From Alkalicoccobacillus plakortidis (lineage in GTDB: Bacteria > Bacillota > Bacilli > Bacillales > Bacillaceae_D), in assembly GCF_023703085.1 (NCBI RefSeq), contig NZ_JAMQJY010000006.1, positions 77,771-141,770 of the forward strand: DNA of 64,000 nt, written 5' to 3'. The position numbers and the translations under genes are program-made. Shown piece by piece: positions 9,412 to 18,389 of the stretch. The notes under the pieces were generated by a model. The model saw only the letters and a list, made by a program, of their open reading frames with translations. It was not told the DNA's origin and did not search any database. Within the stretch, counting starts at the first letter, position 1. Every line of letters starts with the position of its first letter.

Positions 9412-10291
9412 CTACAACTGCCCTATAGTAGTGTCCGGACGTGGTTTTCTTAACCATCTCACTTTTTTATTTCGTCCAAAGACAATAGATAGTAGAAGCA
9501 GAACCACTGATATCATTACAATTGTTCCACCTGGAGCCAAGTCAAGCTGAAATGCTGCGATTAATCCACCTATTACCGCTATTTCTCCTAGTATAACCGA
9601 GTAGATAAAAAGCTGCTTAAAGCCTTTTGCAAACCGCATAGCACTCGCAACAGGTAATGTCATTAAAGCAGAAACCAACAATATTCCTACCACTCTCATG
9701 GAAGCAGCAATAACTAATGCGACCAAAACAACAAATACCATATTGACTAATTTTCTGTTCACTCCAGAAATAACCGCTTGCTCCTCATCAAAAGAGAGAA
9801 AAAACAACTCTTTATAAAACAAAATAAGAACAATCATCACTAAAACTGTGATGCTGCTAATGGTTATAAAATCAGACCTGGTTACGGCAATAACACTTCC
9901 AAACAGATAATTAAATAAATCATTATTAAATCCATTTGCGAGTGAGATAAAAATGACACCAATACCTATTCCAGCAGAAAGAATGATTGGAATGGCAATC
10001 TCTTTGTAAAATGTATACACACGTCGTAACTGTTCAATTAATAATGAACCGCCTACTGAAAAAAACATCCCCATGTATAAAGGGTTTAGTCCAAGCAAAA
10101 AAACCGACATATTTACCAAGTAATAAACTAAATGCAATACCTGATAAAGTGATATGAGATAGGGCATCTGCAATTAGAGACATTCTTCTGACCACTAAAA
10201 ACACTCCAAGAATCGGAGCCAATAACCCGATCATCATTCCTGTAAATAGCGCATATTGCAGGAAATCAAATCTTAAAAAGGTTTCAATCAT
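9412..10291 (-). CDS. znuB: zinc ABC transporter permease (one frameshift)
   Basis: This is the membrane permease of an ABC-3 family metal importer. It begins MIETFLRFDFLQYALFTGMM, has about eight membrane segments and ends in a basic tail. The typical permease sequence LIADALSHITLSGIAF is at about residue 38. Removing one T at 10091-10096 (GCTTGG should be GCTGG) joins the 85-residue start with the rest and gives GFFAGLNPLYMG and about 292 residues. The start codon overlaps the znuC stop by four bases. Zinc as substrate is inferred from the neighbouring zur and the candidate Zur operator; manganese importers have the same fold. Confidence 0.88.
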
Positions 10292-11061
10292 ACTTGCACT
10301 TCCTCATATCTATTACTTTGTTTTAAAGTACTTTCGTTATTTCGATAAACGTGGAGCATATCTTGGTTTTTCTCGAATTCTTTTGGTTCATGAAAATGAA
10401 TCGTTTTATTCAAACAAGCTACTTCTGTCACATACTTTGTCATAACACCTGTATCGTGAGTGATTAGTAATAATGTTAATCCTTTTTGTTCATTTAGATT
10501 TTTTAAAAGTTCATAAAATGTTTTGACGCTAGCAACATCTACACCAACTGTCGGTTCATCTAAAATAAGAAGCTCCGGTTCACTAACTAAAGCACGTGCA
10601 ATAAATACACGCTGTTGTTGCCCACCTGATAACTCTCCGATGTTTTGCTTTGTATATTCCTCCATGCCTACTTGTGCAATCGCATCATGAACTTTTTGTT
10701 TATCTTTTTTTGTCAAAAAACGAAAGAGTCCTACTTTTCCATACAAACCCATAGAAACAACTTCATAGACAGTTGCCGGAAATCCTGAATTAAAGCTACT
10801 TGCTTTCTGAGAAACAAATCCAACCTTATGCCATCTTTGAAACTGAGACACACGTTCTCCAAAAATCTCAACTTGCCCACCAACTGGTTTAATCAACCCG
10901 AGTAATAATCGAATAAGTGTAGATTTACCCGAACCGTTTGGTCCAACCAAACCTAAAAAAGAACCCTTTTTAAGTTGAAGGGACACATTTTCCAAAACAT
11001 GACGATCTTCATAATAAAAGTGTACATCCTTAATCTCTGCTAGTATCGTCTGATTAGTCAT
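10288..11061 (-). CDS. znuC: zinc ABC transporter ATP-binding protein
   Basis: The 257-residue ATPase energises the ZnuB permease. Walker A is GPNGSGKST (about residue 40), the signature is LSGGQQQR (about residue 143), and Walker B is LLILDEPTVGVD (about residue 163), followed by a switch histidine in LLITHDTG. AAAGGAG precedes the ATG. A candidate Zur operator lies 35-55 bases upstream. No gene for the zinc-binding lipoprotein ZnuA is present in the window, so the importer must obtain its solute-binding protein from elsewhere. Confidence 0.93.
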   Translation of the reverse strand: MTNQTILAEIKDVHFYYEDRHVLENVSLQLKKGSFLGLVGPNGSGKSTLIRLLLGLIKPVGGQVEIFGERVSQFQRWHKVGFVSQKASSFNSGFPATVYEVVSMGLYGKVGLFRFLTKKDKQKVHDAIAQVGMEEYTKQNIGELSGGQQQRVFIARALVSEPELLILDEPTVGVDVASVKTFYELLKNLNEQKGLTLLLITHDTGVMTKYVTEVACLNKTIHFHEPKEFEKNQDMLHVYRNNESTLKQSNRYEEVQV

Positions 11062-11094
11062 GGACGTCCTCTCCTTTTTATATAAATATAGTTT

Positions 11095-11117
11095 CTTTAA
11101 GAATGATTACGATTTAC
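11095..11117 (-). promoter_or_regulatory. candidate Zur operator upstream of znuC
   Basis: On the minus strand the site reads TAAATCGTAATCATT. This equals one complete half plus the centre of the Bacillus Zur box, whose half-site is AAATCGTAAT. The other half (CTTAAAG) is degenerate. Position just before znuC and nearby zur support it. Confidence 0.5.
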
Positions 11118-11184
11118 TTGACCTTCCCTATTATAAAGCTTTTTGTTATTCTGTCCACCCGCGAGCCTTAATTAATCAAAAAAA

Positions 11185-11226
11185 AAGACTCTTTCACTTT
11201 TTTACTTGTGAATGAGTCTTTTTTTC
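11185..11226 (-). terminator. terminator after the lytic transglycosylase gene
   Basis: AAGACTC pairs with GAGTCTT, with an inner TTCAC/GTGAA stem, flanked by long A and T runs, just past the stop at 11228. Confidence 0.75.
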
Positions 11227-11227
11227 A

Positions 11228-11920
11228 TTACTTATTAAATGCAATCGCATCATGCTGCATTACACCTTGCTGAATGGTTACCGCATATTCACTTTTAGCA
11301 TGACCATTATTCTCTATATATTTTTCAAGACCAGTCATACCACGATTATAAGCTGTTAAGGCATAATCCCAGTCTTCATATTCATTATAAAGATAATCTA
11401 GATACTCTACAGATAACTGGATTGAATACAGAGGCTCAAATAAATATTCTTTCTTGTATTCAAGATTTGCTCTGTCCGCAATCCAGGGCGCTGTGTTGGT
11501 CATAAACTGACCCATTCCGTATGCAACACCAAACCTTGTCTGCGGCCCCTCAACAGTGGGATCAAAGCTACCGCCCGTTTCAACTTTTAGCAACTCATAC
11601 ACGATATAAGGATCCATACCTTTTTCTTGGGTTAGTTCACCCAGGAATAGACCCCACTCCCTTTTAAATCGGCCATCACTTTCTTTGAATAATTGTTCAG
11701 CCAACTCACTAGATTGTAACCACTGCGTGTAGCTAGGTACAGTCGATTCAGATAGTTCTGTGCTTGTTTTAAGCTCCAGTTCATCTTTCTCAAGAGTAAG
11801 TCGTGTTAGTTCTTTTTCTGTATCTTTCACTGTCTGATTTAATTTGTAAGAATCAAACGCAAAATAACTAGACAGCATAATAAGTGCTATTAAACTTGCA
11901 AAGACAAATCGTTGTAACAT
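11228..11920 (-). CDS. membrane-anchored lytic transglycosylase (SLT domain)
   Basis: This 230-residue enzyme is predicted to cleave peptidoglycan glycan strands. One N-terminal membrane anchor (residues 5-22) is followed by a coiled coil (about 28-55) and a C-terminal lysozyme-like SLT domain. The catalytic glutamate is probably in LLKVETGGSFDP (about residue 113), followed by YGMGQFM (about 137) and ALTAYNRGMTGLEKY (about 187). These are the standard family landmarks. It lies alone between znuC and a histidine kinase, with its own ribosome binding site (AAGGAGTG) and terminator. Similar Bacillus proteins serve in growth or spore wall turnover; which applies here is not visible. Confidence 0.85.
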   Translation of the reverse strand: MLQRFVFASLIALIMLSSYFAFDSYKLNQTVKDTEKELTRLTLEKDELELKTSTELSESTVPSYTQWLQSSELAEQLFKESDGRFKREWGLFLGELTQEKGMDPYIVYELLKVETGGSFDPTVEGPQTRFGVAYGMGQFMTNTAPWIADRANLEYKKEYLFEPLYSIQLSVEYLDYLYNEYEDWDYALTAYNRGMTGLEKYIENNGHAKSEYAVTIQQGVMQHDAIAFNK

Positions 11921-12084
11921 GTTTTATTTTCACTCCTTCAAAATAACTCGGTCACCACATAGTGGATACCCTCCATCATTTTTTATAAACGCTTTTGCGC
12001 TAACGAGTGTACCATTAAGTATTTAAAACAACTACCAGATAATCAAAAAACTTATTTCCTGTGCAGTCATATTCAACCAATAGG

Positions 12085-13218
12085 TTATTCAATAAGCGGA
12101 ATGAATATCTTCACTTGAGTACCAACATTGTACTCACTTGAGATTAAAAACTTCCCTCCATGATCCTCTATAATCTTCTTACATAAAGGAATACCTATAC
12201 CATTTCCCTTTTCTTTTGTTGTAAAAAAAGGTTTACCTAACTGATTCAATACCTCATCTGACATCCCTTTTCCATTATCCTTAATTGTAATTAAAAAGGT
12301 CTCATCTTCAATTTCGGTTTTGACAAGAAAGAGTCGGTTTGTATTCGACGTTCCATAAGCTTCAATAGAATTTCGCAATAAATTGAGGATGACCTGCTTA
12401 ATCATTGATTCGTTCACATGTACGCTTACATTATGTTTTGTTGCTGTAAGATCAAGTTGAAGATTAACGTCGTGAAGCAAACATTCTGATTTAAGGATTT
12501 GCACTAGTGATTCAATGATGACATTTGGCGATTGCCAGCTTCGGGTCATTTTTTTTCTTGAAATAGATAAAAAATCCTCAATGATTAAGTTCATTCTGTT
12601 TAGTTCGGATAGGATTGTATCGTAATATTTATGAAAATCATCAGTCAGCTTTGCTAATTGAAGAAAACCTTTTATGACAGACAATGGGTTCCGTAATTCA
12701 TGGGCTACTCCTGCCGCAATATGTGATACGGCTTCCATCTGATGATGAAAGGTTAATAAATGCTCGAATTTTTTTTGGTATGAAAGGTCTTCAAACATAA
12801 TATATTGGCAATTGAAATACGAAAATGGAAAGACACACACACGTACTAACGTATCATCATCTTCATATAACCTCTCTTCAACCTTTAAGGTTAAAGTTGA
12901 TAACATCATTAATTCTTTAGCTAGCTTAAACATCTCGTTCTGTTCACACATATCTAAAAAGGAGGCGTTTTCAAGTTCTTTTTCATCAATTTGACACGTT
13001 TTCAAAAAAGCTTGGTTCCATCCCGAAATTTTGTAATGACAATCCATCTTAAGGAAAGGAAATCCTAGATCTTCGATATAAGGTCTTTGTGGTTGATAGG
13101 ATGAATACTGTGTTGATGGCAAGGTGAATGACGAATGAAGCGCTGAACTAGAATTGGTCATCATACTTCGGCTCCCTTTTTTAGAGGCTGCTTCGCTGTC
13201 TAGATGCTTGTCCCACAT
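12085..13218 (-). CDS. PAS-domain sensor histidine kinase
   Basis: The 377-residue kinase has no membrane segment, so it is probably cytosolic. It starts with about 45 variable residues, then a PAS-like domain (residues 50-145), a HisKA dimerisation domain with the phosphorylated histidine in GVAHELRNPLSVIKGF (about residue 175), and an ATPase domain. The N box NLLRNSIEA, G1 box DNGKGM and G2 box GNGIGI are present. The layout resembles sporulation kinases of the KinA-KinE type, which feed the Spo0F phosphorelay. No response regulator gene is adjacent, consistent with such an orphan kinase. Start choice rests on AAGGAGGGG before the ATG. The signal and the partner are unknown. Confidence 0.85.
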   Translation of the reverse strand: MWDKHLDSEAASKKGSRSMMTNSSSALHSSFTLPSTQYSSYQPQRPYIEDLGFPFLKMDCHYKISGWNQAFLKTCQIDEKELENASFLDMCEQNEMFKLAKELMMLSTLTLKVEERLYEDDDTLVRVCVFPFSYFNCQYIMFEDLSYQKKFEHLLTFHHQMEAVSHIAAGVAHELRNPLSVIKGFLQLAKLTDDFHKYYDTILSELNRMNLIIEDFLSISRKKMTRSWQSPNVIIESLVQILKSECLLHDVNLQLDLTATKHNVSVHVNESMIKQVILNLLRNSIEAYGTSNTNRLFLVKTEIEDETFLITIKDNGKGMSDEVLNQLGKPFFTTKEKGNGIGIPLCKKIIEDHGGKFLISSEYNVGTQVKIFIPLIE

Positions 13219-13399
13219 GGTAGCCCCTCCTTTTTATTTATCCGTATTCTAACAAAGAATCCGGTCAAATTGACTATTACACACGACTTACTTTTATTAA
13301 ATGTATTCGTTCTTTGCTACCTATTTCCTTTTTTTCGCACAAAATCTTCAGCATTTCATAGTAATAAAAGTATAGGCAAAAGTCTGAGGAGGGTTAAAA

Positions 13400-13666
13400 A
13401 TGAATGTATTTATCCAACAATTAATTAATCAAAAAATTAATTCAATTACGGCGCCTGAACTAATTAAACAAGCCGAAAAAAATCAAATTCAGATTAGCAG
13501 TAGTCAAGCCCAGCAAGTCGTCTCTATTCTTAAAACGGAGAAGATCGATGTGGGGAATGCAGAACAAGTAGAAAGACTCCTTCAAAAATTACAAACAGAA
13601 ACAGATAGCCATGTTGCCAGCACTATTCAATATTTGCTCCAACAATACAGCCATCTGCTACCTTAA
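13400..13666 (+). CDS. yqfT: DUF2624 family protein YqfT
   Basis: This 88-residue soluble helical protein (MNVFIQQLINQKINSI...) resembles YqfT, the DUF2624 family, which in B. subtilis also converges on nfo. It is rich in glutamine and asparagine and lacks membrane segments or cysteines. GAGGAGGG precedes the ATG. No activity is known for the family. It ends five bases from the nfo stop without a visible terminator between them. Confidence 0.8.
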   Translation: MNVFIQQLINQKINSITAPELIKQAEKNQIQISSSQAQQVVSILKTEKIDVGNAEQVERLLQKLQTETDSHVASTIQYLLQQYSHLLP

Positions 13667-13671
13667 AAAGC

Positions 13672-14565
13672 TTATTGCATGATTTTATCTAACAGTTCTT
13701 CATCAAATTGCCCTTCTTTTAGCATGGAAATTTCGTGCTTATAAGGAGGTTTTTTATTTTTCTTATCTTCACCAACATACGGTGTTTCTAAGATTTTTGG
13801 AATTTCTTTCAGTTGATCATGCTTCACAATATAATGAAGGGCATCAAAACCAATATGACCAAATCCGATATTAGCGTGCCTATCTTTTTTAGCACCGGTG
13901 ATATTTTTACTGTCATTAATATGAAGCACCTTTAAGCGGTCAAGACCAATGACTTTATCGAAGTGGTTAAGCACACCATCAAAATCATTGATGATATCGT
14001 ACCCTGCATCGTGCGTATGGCACGTATCAAAACAGATAGATAAACGCTCATTATGAGTTACACCATCAATAATAGCTGCAAGTTCTTCAAAGCTTCGACC
14101 ACACTCTGTTCCTTTTCCAGCCATTGTCTCTAAAGCAATTTGTACATCGTTTTTGGTTTCAAGCACTTCATTTAATCCTGAAATAATTTGCTGTATACCT
14201 TTTTCTGCTCCTGCACCAATATGAGCACCTGGATGCAACACAATTTGCTTTGAACCCAACGCTTCAGTTCTCGCGATCTCTGATTGCAAAAAGTCGACAC
14301 CAAGCCGAAAAGTTGCTGGCTTCTCAGTATTTCCAATATTAATGATGTAGGGAGCATGTACAACTATATCTTGCATTCCATTTGCCTTCATATGTTCAAG
14401 ACCCGCTTCGATATTCAACTCTTCAATCGCTTTACGCCGAGTATTTTGCGGAGCTCCTGTATAAATCATAAACGTATTGGCAACGTAACCAGCTGCTTCC
14501 TCACTTGCACCAAGCAGCATTTTTTTCCCATTCATAGAAACATGCGAACCAATTTTCAACGTCAT
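13672..14565 (-). CDS. nfo: endonuclease IV (AP endonuclease)
   Basis: Nfo cuts DNA 5' to abasic sites in base excision repair. The 297-residue TIM barrel has the three-zinc site residues in HPGAH (about 110), [11 protein letters not shown] (about 144), [13 protein letters not shown] (about 178), LHINDSK (about 216) and [11 protein letters not shown] (about 229). Length is normal. In spore formers Nfo also protects germinating spores. GAGGTGA precedes the ATG. The gene follows cshB by 23 bases and is likely cotranscribed with it. Confidence 0.97.
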   Translation of the reverse strand: MTLKIGSHVSMNGKKMLLGASEEAAGYVANTFMIYTGAPQNTRRKAIEELNIEAGLEHMKANGMQDIVVHAPYIINIGNTEKPATFRLGVDFLQSEIARTEALGSKQIVLHPGAHIGAGAEKGIQQIISGLNEVLETKNDVQIALETMAGKGTECGRSFEELAAIIDGVTHNERLSICFDTCHTHDAGYDIINDFDGVLNHFDKVIGLDRLKVLHINDSKNITGAKKDRHANIGFGHIGFDALHYIVKHDQLKEIPKILETPYVGEDKKNKKPPYKHEISMLKEGQFDEELLDKIMQ

Positions 14566-14588
14566 CTTATCACCTCATTGTTCATTTA

Positions 14589-15908
14589 TTACCCTTTTGA
14601 TCGGCCCTTAATTCTACGCTGTCTTTGTTCTTCTTTCGCTTGACGATATCTGGCTTTTTTCTTATAAGCAGGTTTTACTTTTTTGGGTTTTGCCACTGCT
14701 TTTTTATTTCCTGATGTTTCTGTTTTACGCACTGGTGACCGTCCTAATCCGACTGGGGCTTTGTCCAACGTTACCCACTCATTTTTTTTAAGATCTACAT
14801 ATTTAAACGAAATTCCCTTTTTAACCAAACGTTCAATCGCTTGTTGGTCCGTTTGTGCGTAGAATGTAATCGCTTCTCCACTCATACCCGCCCGCGCTGT
14901 TCGACCTGTACGATGAACATAAAAATCAAGATCTTTTGGAAGATCAAAATTGATAACATGTGTGATCCCTTTAATATCAATACCTCTTGCCGCCAAATCT
15001 GTCGCTACAAGATATTGAATTTTCATCTCTCGAACTTTTTTCATAATCTGCTTACGTTCACGCGGCTGTAACCCACCATGAATTCGTTCTGCATTTAAGC
15101 CTGCATCAAGTAATGATTGAGTAACCTCTTCAGCCTGATCTTTTGTGTTTGTAAAAATAACAGCTAAAAACGGGTTAATGGCTTGTGCCGTTTCCACAAC
15201 CATTTTTAGTCGATCACGGTGACGAAGTGGTAATAATTTGTGTTCAATTAATTCTGCTGTCGCCTTCTCTGGCTCAACCTTCACGTGTCTAGGATCGTTC
15301 ATATATTTTTTGAGGAATGGCTGAAGCTTCTCAGGAATAGTCGCTGAAAATACTAGCATTTGTAGTTCCTGTGCCATATGTGAAGCCGTGCGATCAACAT
15401 CATCGATAAAGCCCATATCAAGCATTTGATCTGCTTCATCAACAACTAAAATGTTTGCACTATACGCTTTAAGAGCCTTTTCGTTAATCAAATCAGCAAT
15501 ACGGCCAGCTGTTCCAACAACAATATGCGGTTGATTTTTCAGCTTTTCAATGGAGCGGGTTTTATCCGTTCCACCAACAAGTAGTTGGCTAACAATCGAT
15601 TTACCTTCTTCTGTATGGTCAGTTATTCGTTTAAGCTCATTAAAAAGCTGCGTTGCTAGCTCTCTAGTTGGCGCCGTTACGATTGCTTGTACTTCCTTGC
15701 GTTCTGGTTCTATCACATGCAGAATTGGCAGAAAAAAGGATAATGTTTTTCCTGTTCCAGTTTGAGATTGTCCAATCACATCTTTGCCATTAATAATGGC
15801 TGGAATGAGACGCTCCTGGATTTCTGTTGGCTTCGAAAAACCTTGTGAATCAAGTGCTTCTAGTAAAAACGGATGGAGTCCAAACCGTTTGAAATTCTCT
15901 GAAATCAT
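14589..15908 (-). CDS. cshB: DEAD-box ATP-dependent RNA helicase CshB
   Basis: This 439-residue helicase unwinds RNA, and the CshB orthologue is linked to cold adaptation. The Q motif (FSKPTEIQERLIPAI) is at about residue 24. Motif I is SQTGTGKT, motif II is VDEADQMLDMG (strictly DEAD), motif III is SAT, and motif VI is HRTGRTARAG. The last 75 residues are very basic (VKPAYKKKARYRQAK), as expected for an RNA-binding tail. Position next to nfo matches B. subtilis yqfR. AGGGAGTAGG lies before the ATG. Confidence 0.95.
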   Translation of the reverse strand: MISENFKRFGLHPFLLEALDSQGFSKPTEIQERLIPAIINGKDVIGQSQTGTGKTLSFFLPILHVIEPERKEVQAIVTAPTRELATQLFNELKRITDHTEEGKSIVSQLLVGGTDKTRSIEKLKNQPHIVVGTAGRIADLINEKALKAYSANILVVDEADQMLDMGFIDDVDRTASHMAQELQMLVFSATIPEKLQPFLKKYMNDPRHVKVEPEKATAELIEHKLLPLRHRDRLKMVVETAQAINPFLAVIFTNTKDQAEEVTQSLLDAGLNAERIHGGLQPRERKQIMKKVREMKIQYLVATDLAARGIDIKGITHVINFDLPKDLDFYVHRTGRTARAGMSGEAITFYAQTDQQAIERLVKKGISFKYVDLKKNEWVTLDKAPVGLGRSPVRKTETSGNKKAVAKPKKVKPAYKKKARYRQAKEEQRQRRIKGRSKG

Positions 15909-16073
15909 TATTATTTCCTACTCTCTAAACTTTAGGTATTTACAATAGCTTATTTTACCACAGAATGACACCAAACACGATGTCTCTTCTTATTCGCCTG
16001 AATACGGGCTCACATCCCGCATAAATTCAGCATATATACAAGTAAATGGACATAAATTGAAAGGAGACCTCAT

Positions 16074-16677
16074 ATGCAACGAATATTCGGACCTCCTGCT
16101 TGTCCAACACCCATACAACCGCTTGCAAGAAGCCCCTTTATGTTTGGTCCTGGTCCAGGTCCAGGAATGGCTCCACAAGCGGCCTTCTTTGGACAGGGCT
16201 CACAAATGGCCCCTGGTCTGATGCAAGGAGCTGGAGCCGGGAGTAGAGTGGGATTACTCGCAAGGCTTTTTGGTGGTGGAGGGGCAAGTAGCGCATTACA
16301 AGCTTCAGCCTTTCCAACTGCAACAGCTAGCGGGGGGAGCTTTTTAAGTGGAATTAATTTCACTTCGTTGTTGCAAAATGCTCAAAGAATAATGGGAATC
16401 ACTCAACAGGTCATGCCGATGGTTCAACAGTATGGTCCCATCATTCGTAATGCTCCAACGCTTTGGAAAATCATGCGTAGTCAACCCTCAGCTGATCCAG
16501 AAGAATCCGTTGTGGAAAATATTCAGCCCACATCACAACAAGAGTCAAGTCCAAGCTATTTCATCTGATTCACCTGAACTCGGCTCTTTAGAGAGTCCTA
16601 AGCAATTTCAGCTAACAGCTATAACACCTATAGCAACACCTGCTAGTGGCCCTCCTGCCCCTAAACTTTATGTTTAA
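16074..16677 (+). CDS. yqfQ: YqfQ/VrrA family protein (one frameshift)
   Basis: The product has a Gly/Pro/Ala-rich N-terminus with a short repeat (GPGPGPG at about residues 24-30), a Gly-rich segment (RLFGGGGASSA) and a helical middle part (LLQNAQRIMGITQQVMPM). This matches YqfQ of B. subtilis and the VrrA protein of the B. cereus group. In the present frame it ends after 164 residues. Removing one A at 16551-16556 (CCAAGC should be CCAGC) joins it to a frame ending PAPKLYV, giving about 200 residues and the usual family ending. Its position next to cshB and ispH agrees. The function is unknown. A terminator follows. Confidence 0.78.
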
Positions 16678-16682
16678 AAAAA

Positions 16683-16710
16683 TCACGAGATAAATTTTCT
16701 CGTGTTTTTT
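16683..16710 (+). terminator. terminator of yqfQ
   Basis: CACGAGA and TCTCGTG pair around an AT loop and are followed by TTTTTT, directly after the repaired yqfQ stop. Confidence 0.82.
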
Positions 16711-16719
16711 ATTAAATAG

Positions 16720-16749
16720 TTGACAAGCTTTATACAGGAATAGTATAAT
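16720..16749 (+). promoter_or_regulatory. sigma-A promoter for the CarD-type gene
   Basis: A consensus TTGACA at 16720-16725 and a perfect TATAAT at 16744-16749 are 18 bases apart, about 60 bases before the start codon. A second TATACT at about 16773 could be an alternative -10 site. Confidence 0.7.
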
Positions 16750-16809
16750 TTCAAATTTTGATCAATTTGTGTTATACTAAATACTGACAACTCGAATGGA
16801 GGAATGCTC

Positions 16810-17297
16810 ATGTTTAAAGTCGGTGACCACGTTGTTTATCCTTACCATGGGGCTTGGAACAATTAGAGACATTGAAGAAAGACGTTTTAGGTGAAACCCA
16901 CTCTTATTTTGTTCTACATTTCCCACTAGTAGATGTGAAATTAATGCTTCCTGAAAGCAAAATTGACAATTCTGGTCTACGTAAAGTGATTGAACAAGAC
17001 GAATTGGACAATGTAATTGAAGCATTAAAAAACGGACCAGAGCTTCCCCCTTCTACTAGCCATTTCTCAAAGGAAACGGAAAACCTCCTGAAAAGCGGAA
17101 GTATTTTTGATGCAGCTCATCTTATCTCTTCTCTTTCAAAGAAACAAGCTGGAAGATCAAACGGTCTTCATATACAAGATCGTAATCATCTTCAGAAAGC
17201 AAAACAGATGATTGCAAGTGAACTTGTTCTCGTAAATGATATGTCCGAAGAACAGGCATATGAGTTTATTGATAGCAATTTGCTTGAATTGTCATAA
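16810..17297 (+). CDS. CarD-type transcription regulator (two frameshifts)
   Basis: The product is a CarD/CdnL-like protein that would bind RNA polymerase beta through its N-terminal Tudor-like domain and stabilise open promoter complexes. It starts MFKVGDHVVYPYHG behind GGAGG. Removing one T at 16852-16857 (GCTTGG should be GCTGG) gives the family motif HGAGTIRDIE. Adding two A near 16880 then connects to DVLGETHSYFVLHFPLVDVKLMLP. The repaired protein is about 162 residues. The helical C-terminal part ends NDMSEEQAYEFIDS, typical of these proteins (B. subtilis YdeB is a homologue). The second break is not in the recurrent context and is less certain. Confidence 0.8.
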
Positions 17298-17349
17298 GCA
17301 CAACGATTGTCAACGACCTCCATCTCCATTACAATAATGGTATAAGACT

Positions 17350-17386
17350 GCTTCCCCCACCTTTTTCTTATGGATGGGAAGCTTTT
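17350..17386 (+). terminator. possible terminator after the CarD-type gene
   Basis: GCTTCCC pairs with GGGAAGC across a 19-base loop and is followed by TTTTC. It lies just before ispH, so it could also limit read-through. Confidence 0.45.
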
Positions 17387-17405
17387 CTATAGGAGGACAA
17401 CTTAC

Positions 17406-18347
17406 ATGAATGTAAAAAAGATCTCACCACGTGGTTATTGCTATGGCGTAGTAGACGCAATGGTTTTAGCTAGACAGGCTGCCCAAAACCTAGACCTACC
17501 GCGTCCCATTTATATACTTGGACAAATTGTTCATAATCAACATGTGACGGATGCGTTTGAAACTGATGGCATTATTTCGCTTGACGGTCCTAATCGTCTT
17601 GAGATTCTAAAAGAGATTGAAAAAGGGACGGTTATTTTTACTGCACACGGTGTTTCACCAGAGGTTCGTGTACTTGCCAAAGAAAAGGGCTTAACTGTTG
17701 TAGATGCAACTTGCCCTGATGTCACAAGAACACACGATCTAATTAGAGATAAGCAAAGTGAAGGCTATGAATTTATCTATGCAGGTAAAAAAGGACATCC
17801 TGAGCCTGAAGGTGCAATTGGTGTAGCTCCAGATGCAGTGCATCTAGTTGAATCTGTTGAAGATGTTGTGAGTCTTGGTTTGACTACAGATAAGATTATT
17901 ATTACTAACCAAACAACTATGAGTCAGTGGGACGTATCAGATATTATGAAAAAAGCGATGGAGCTCTATCCTCATGCAGAAGTTCATAATGAAATTTGTC
18001 TAGCTACTCAGGTTCGTCAGGAAGCTGTAGCTGAGCAAGCTAAAGAATGCGACCTCGTTGTTGTTGTTGGTGATCCAAAAAGTAATAACTCGAATCGTCT
18101 AGCACAAGTATCTGAACAAATTGCAGGCACAACCGCTTACCGAATTGGTGATATTTCCGAGCTTGATCTTGAATGGTTAAAAGGTGTTGAGGTTGTAGGC
18201 GTAACATCCGGTGCTTCTACCCCTACATTAATCACTAAAGAGGTTATCACGTACTTGAATCAGTTTGACCAAAACGATCCATCCACATGGCCAATTAAGC
18301 GAACAATTAACCTCGAAAAATTACTACCAAAAGTAAAAGCAAAATAA
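17406..18347 (+). CDS. ispH: 4-hydroxy-3-methylbut-2-enyl diphosphate reductase
   Basis: IspH (LytB) makes IPP and DMAPP from HMBPP, the last MEP-pathway step. The 313-residue protein carries the three iron-sulfur cysteines in RGYCYGV (residue 12), VDATCPDV (about 104) and HNEICLAT (about 192). Further active-site motifs are FTAHGVSPE and [10 protein letters not shown]. The ATG at 17406 is chosen because AGGAGG lies before it. It is preceded by the CarD-type gene and followed by a strong terminator. Confidence 0.97.
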   Translation: MNVKKISPRGYCYGVVDAMVLARQAAQNLDLPRPIYILGQIVHNQHVTDAFETDGIISLDGPNRLEILKEIEKGTVIFTAHGVSPEVRVLAKEKGLTVVDATCPDVTRTHDLIRDKQSEGYEFIYAGKKGHPEPEGAIGVAPDAVHLVESVEDVVSLGLTTDKIIITNQTTMSQWDVSDIMKKAMELYPHAEVHNEICLATQVRQEAVAEQAKECDLVVVVGDPKSNNSNRLAQVSEQIAGTTAYRIGDISELDLEWLKGVEVVGVTSGASTPTLITKEVITYLNQFDQNDPSTWPIKRTINLEKLLPKVKAK

Positions 18348-18350
18348 AAA

Positions 18351-18385
18351 AACGATCTCTCCAGTTTGGGGAGATCGTTTTTTTG
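18351..18385 (+). terminator. terminator of ispH
   Basis: AACGATCTCTCC pairs with GGGGAGATCGTT and is followed by TTTTTTTG. Its A-run on the other side may also help terminate yqfO on the minus strand. Confidence 0.9.
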
Positions 18386-18389
18386 ATGA

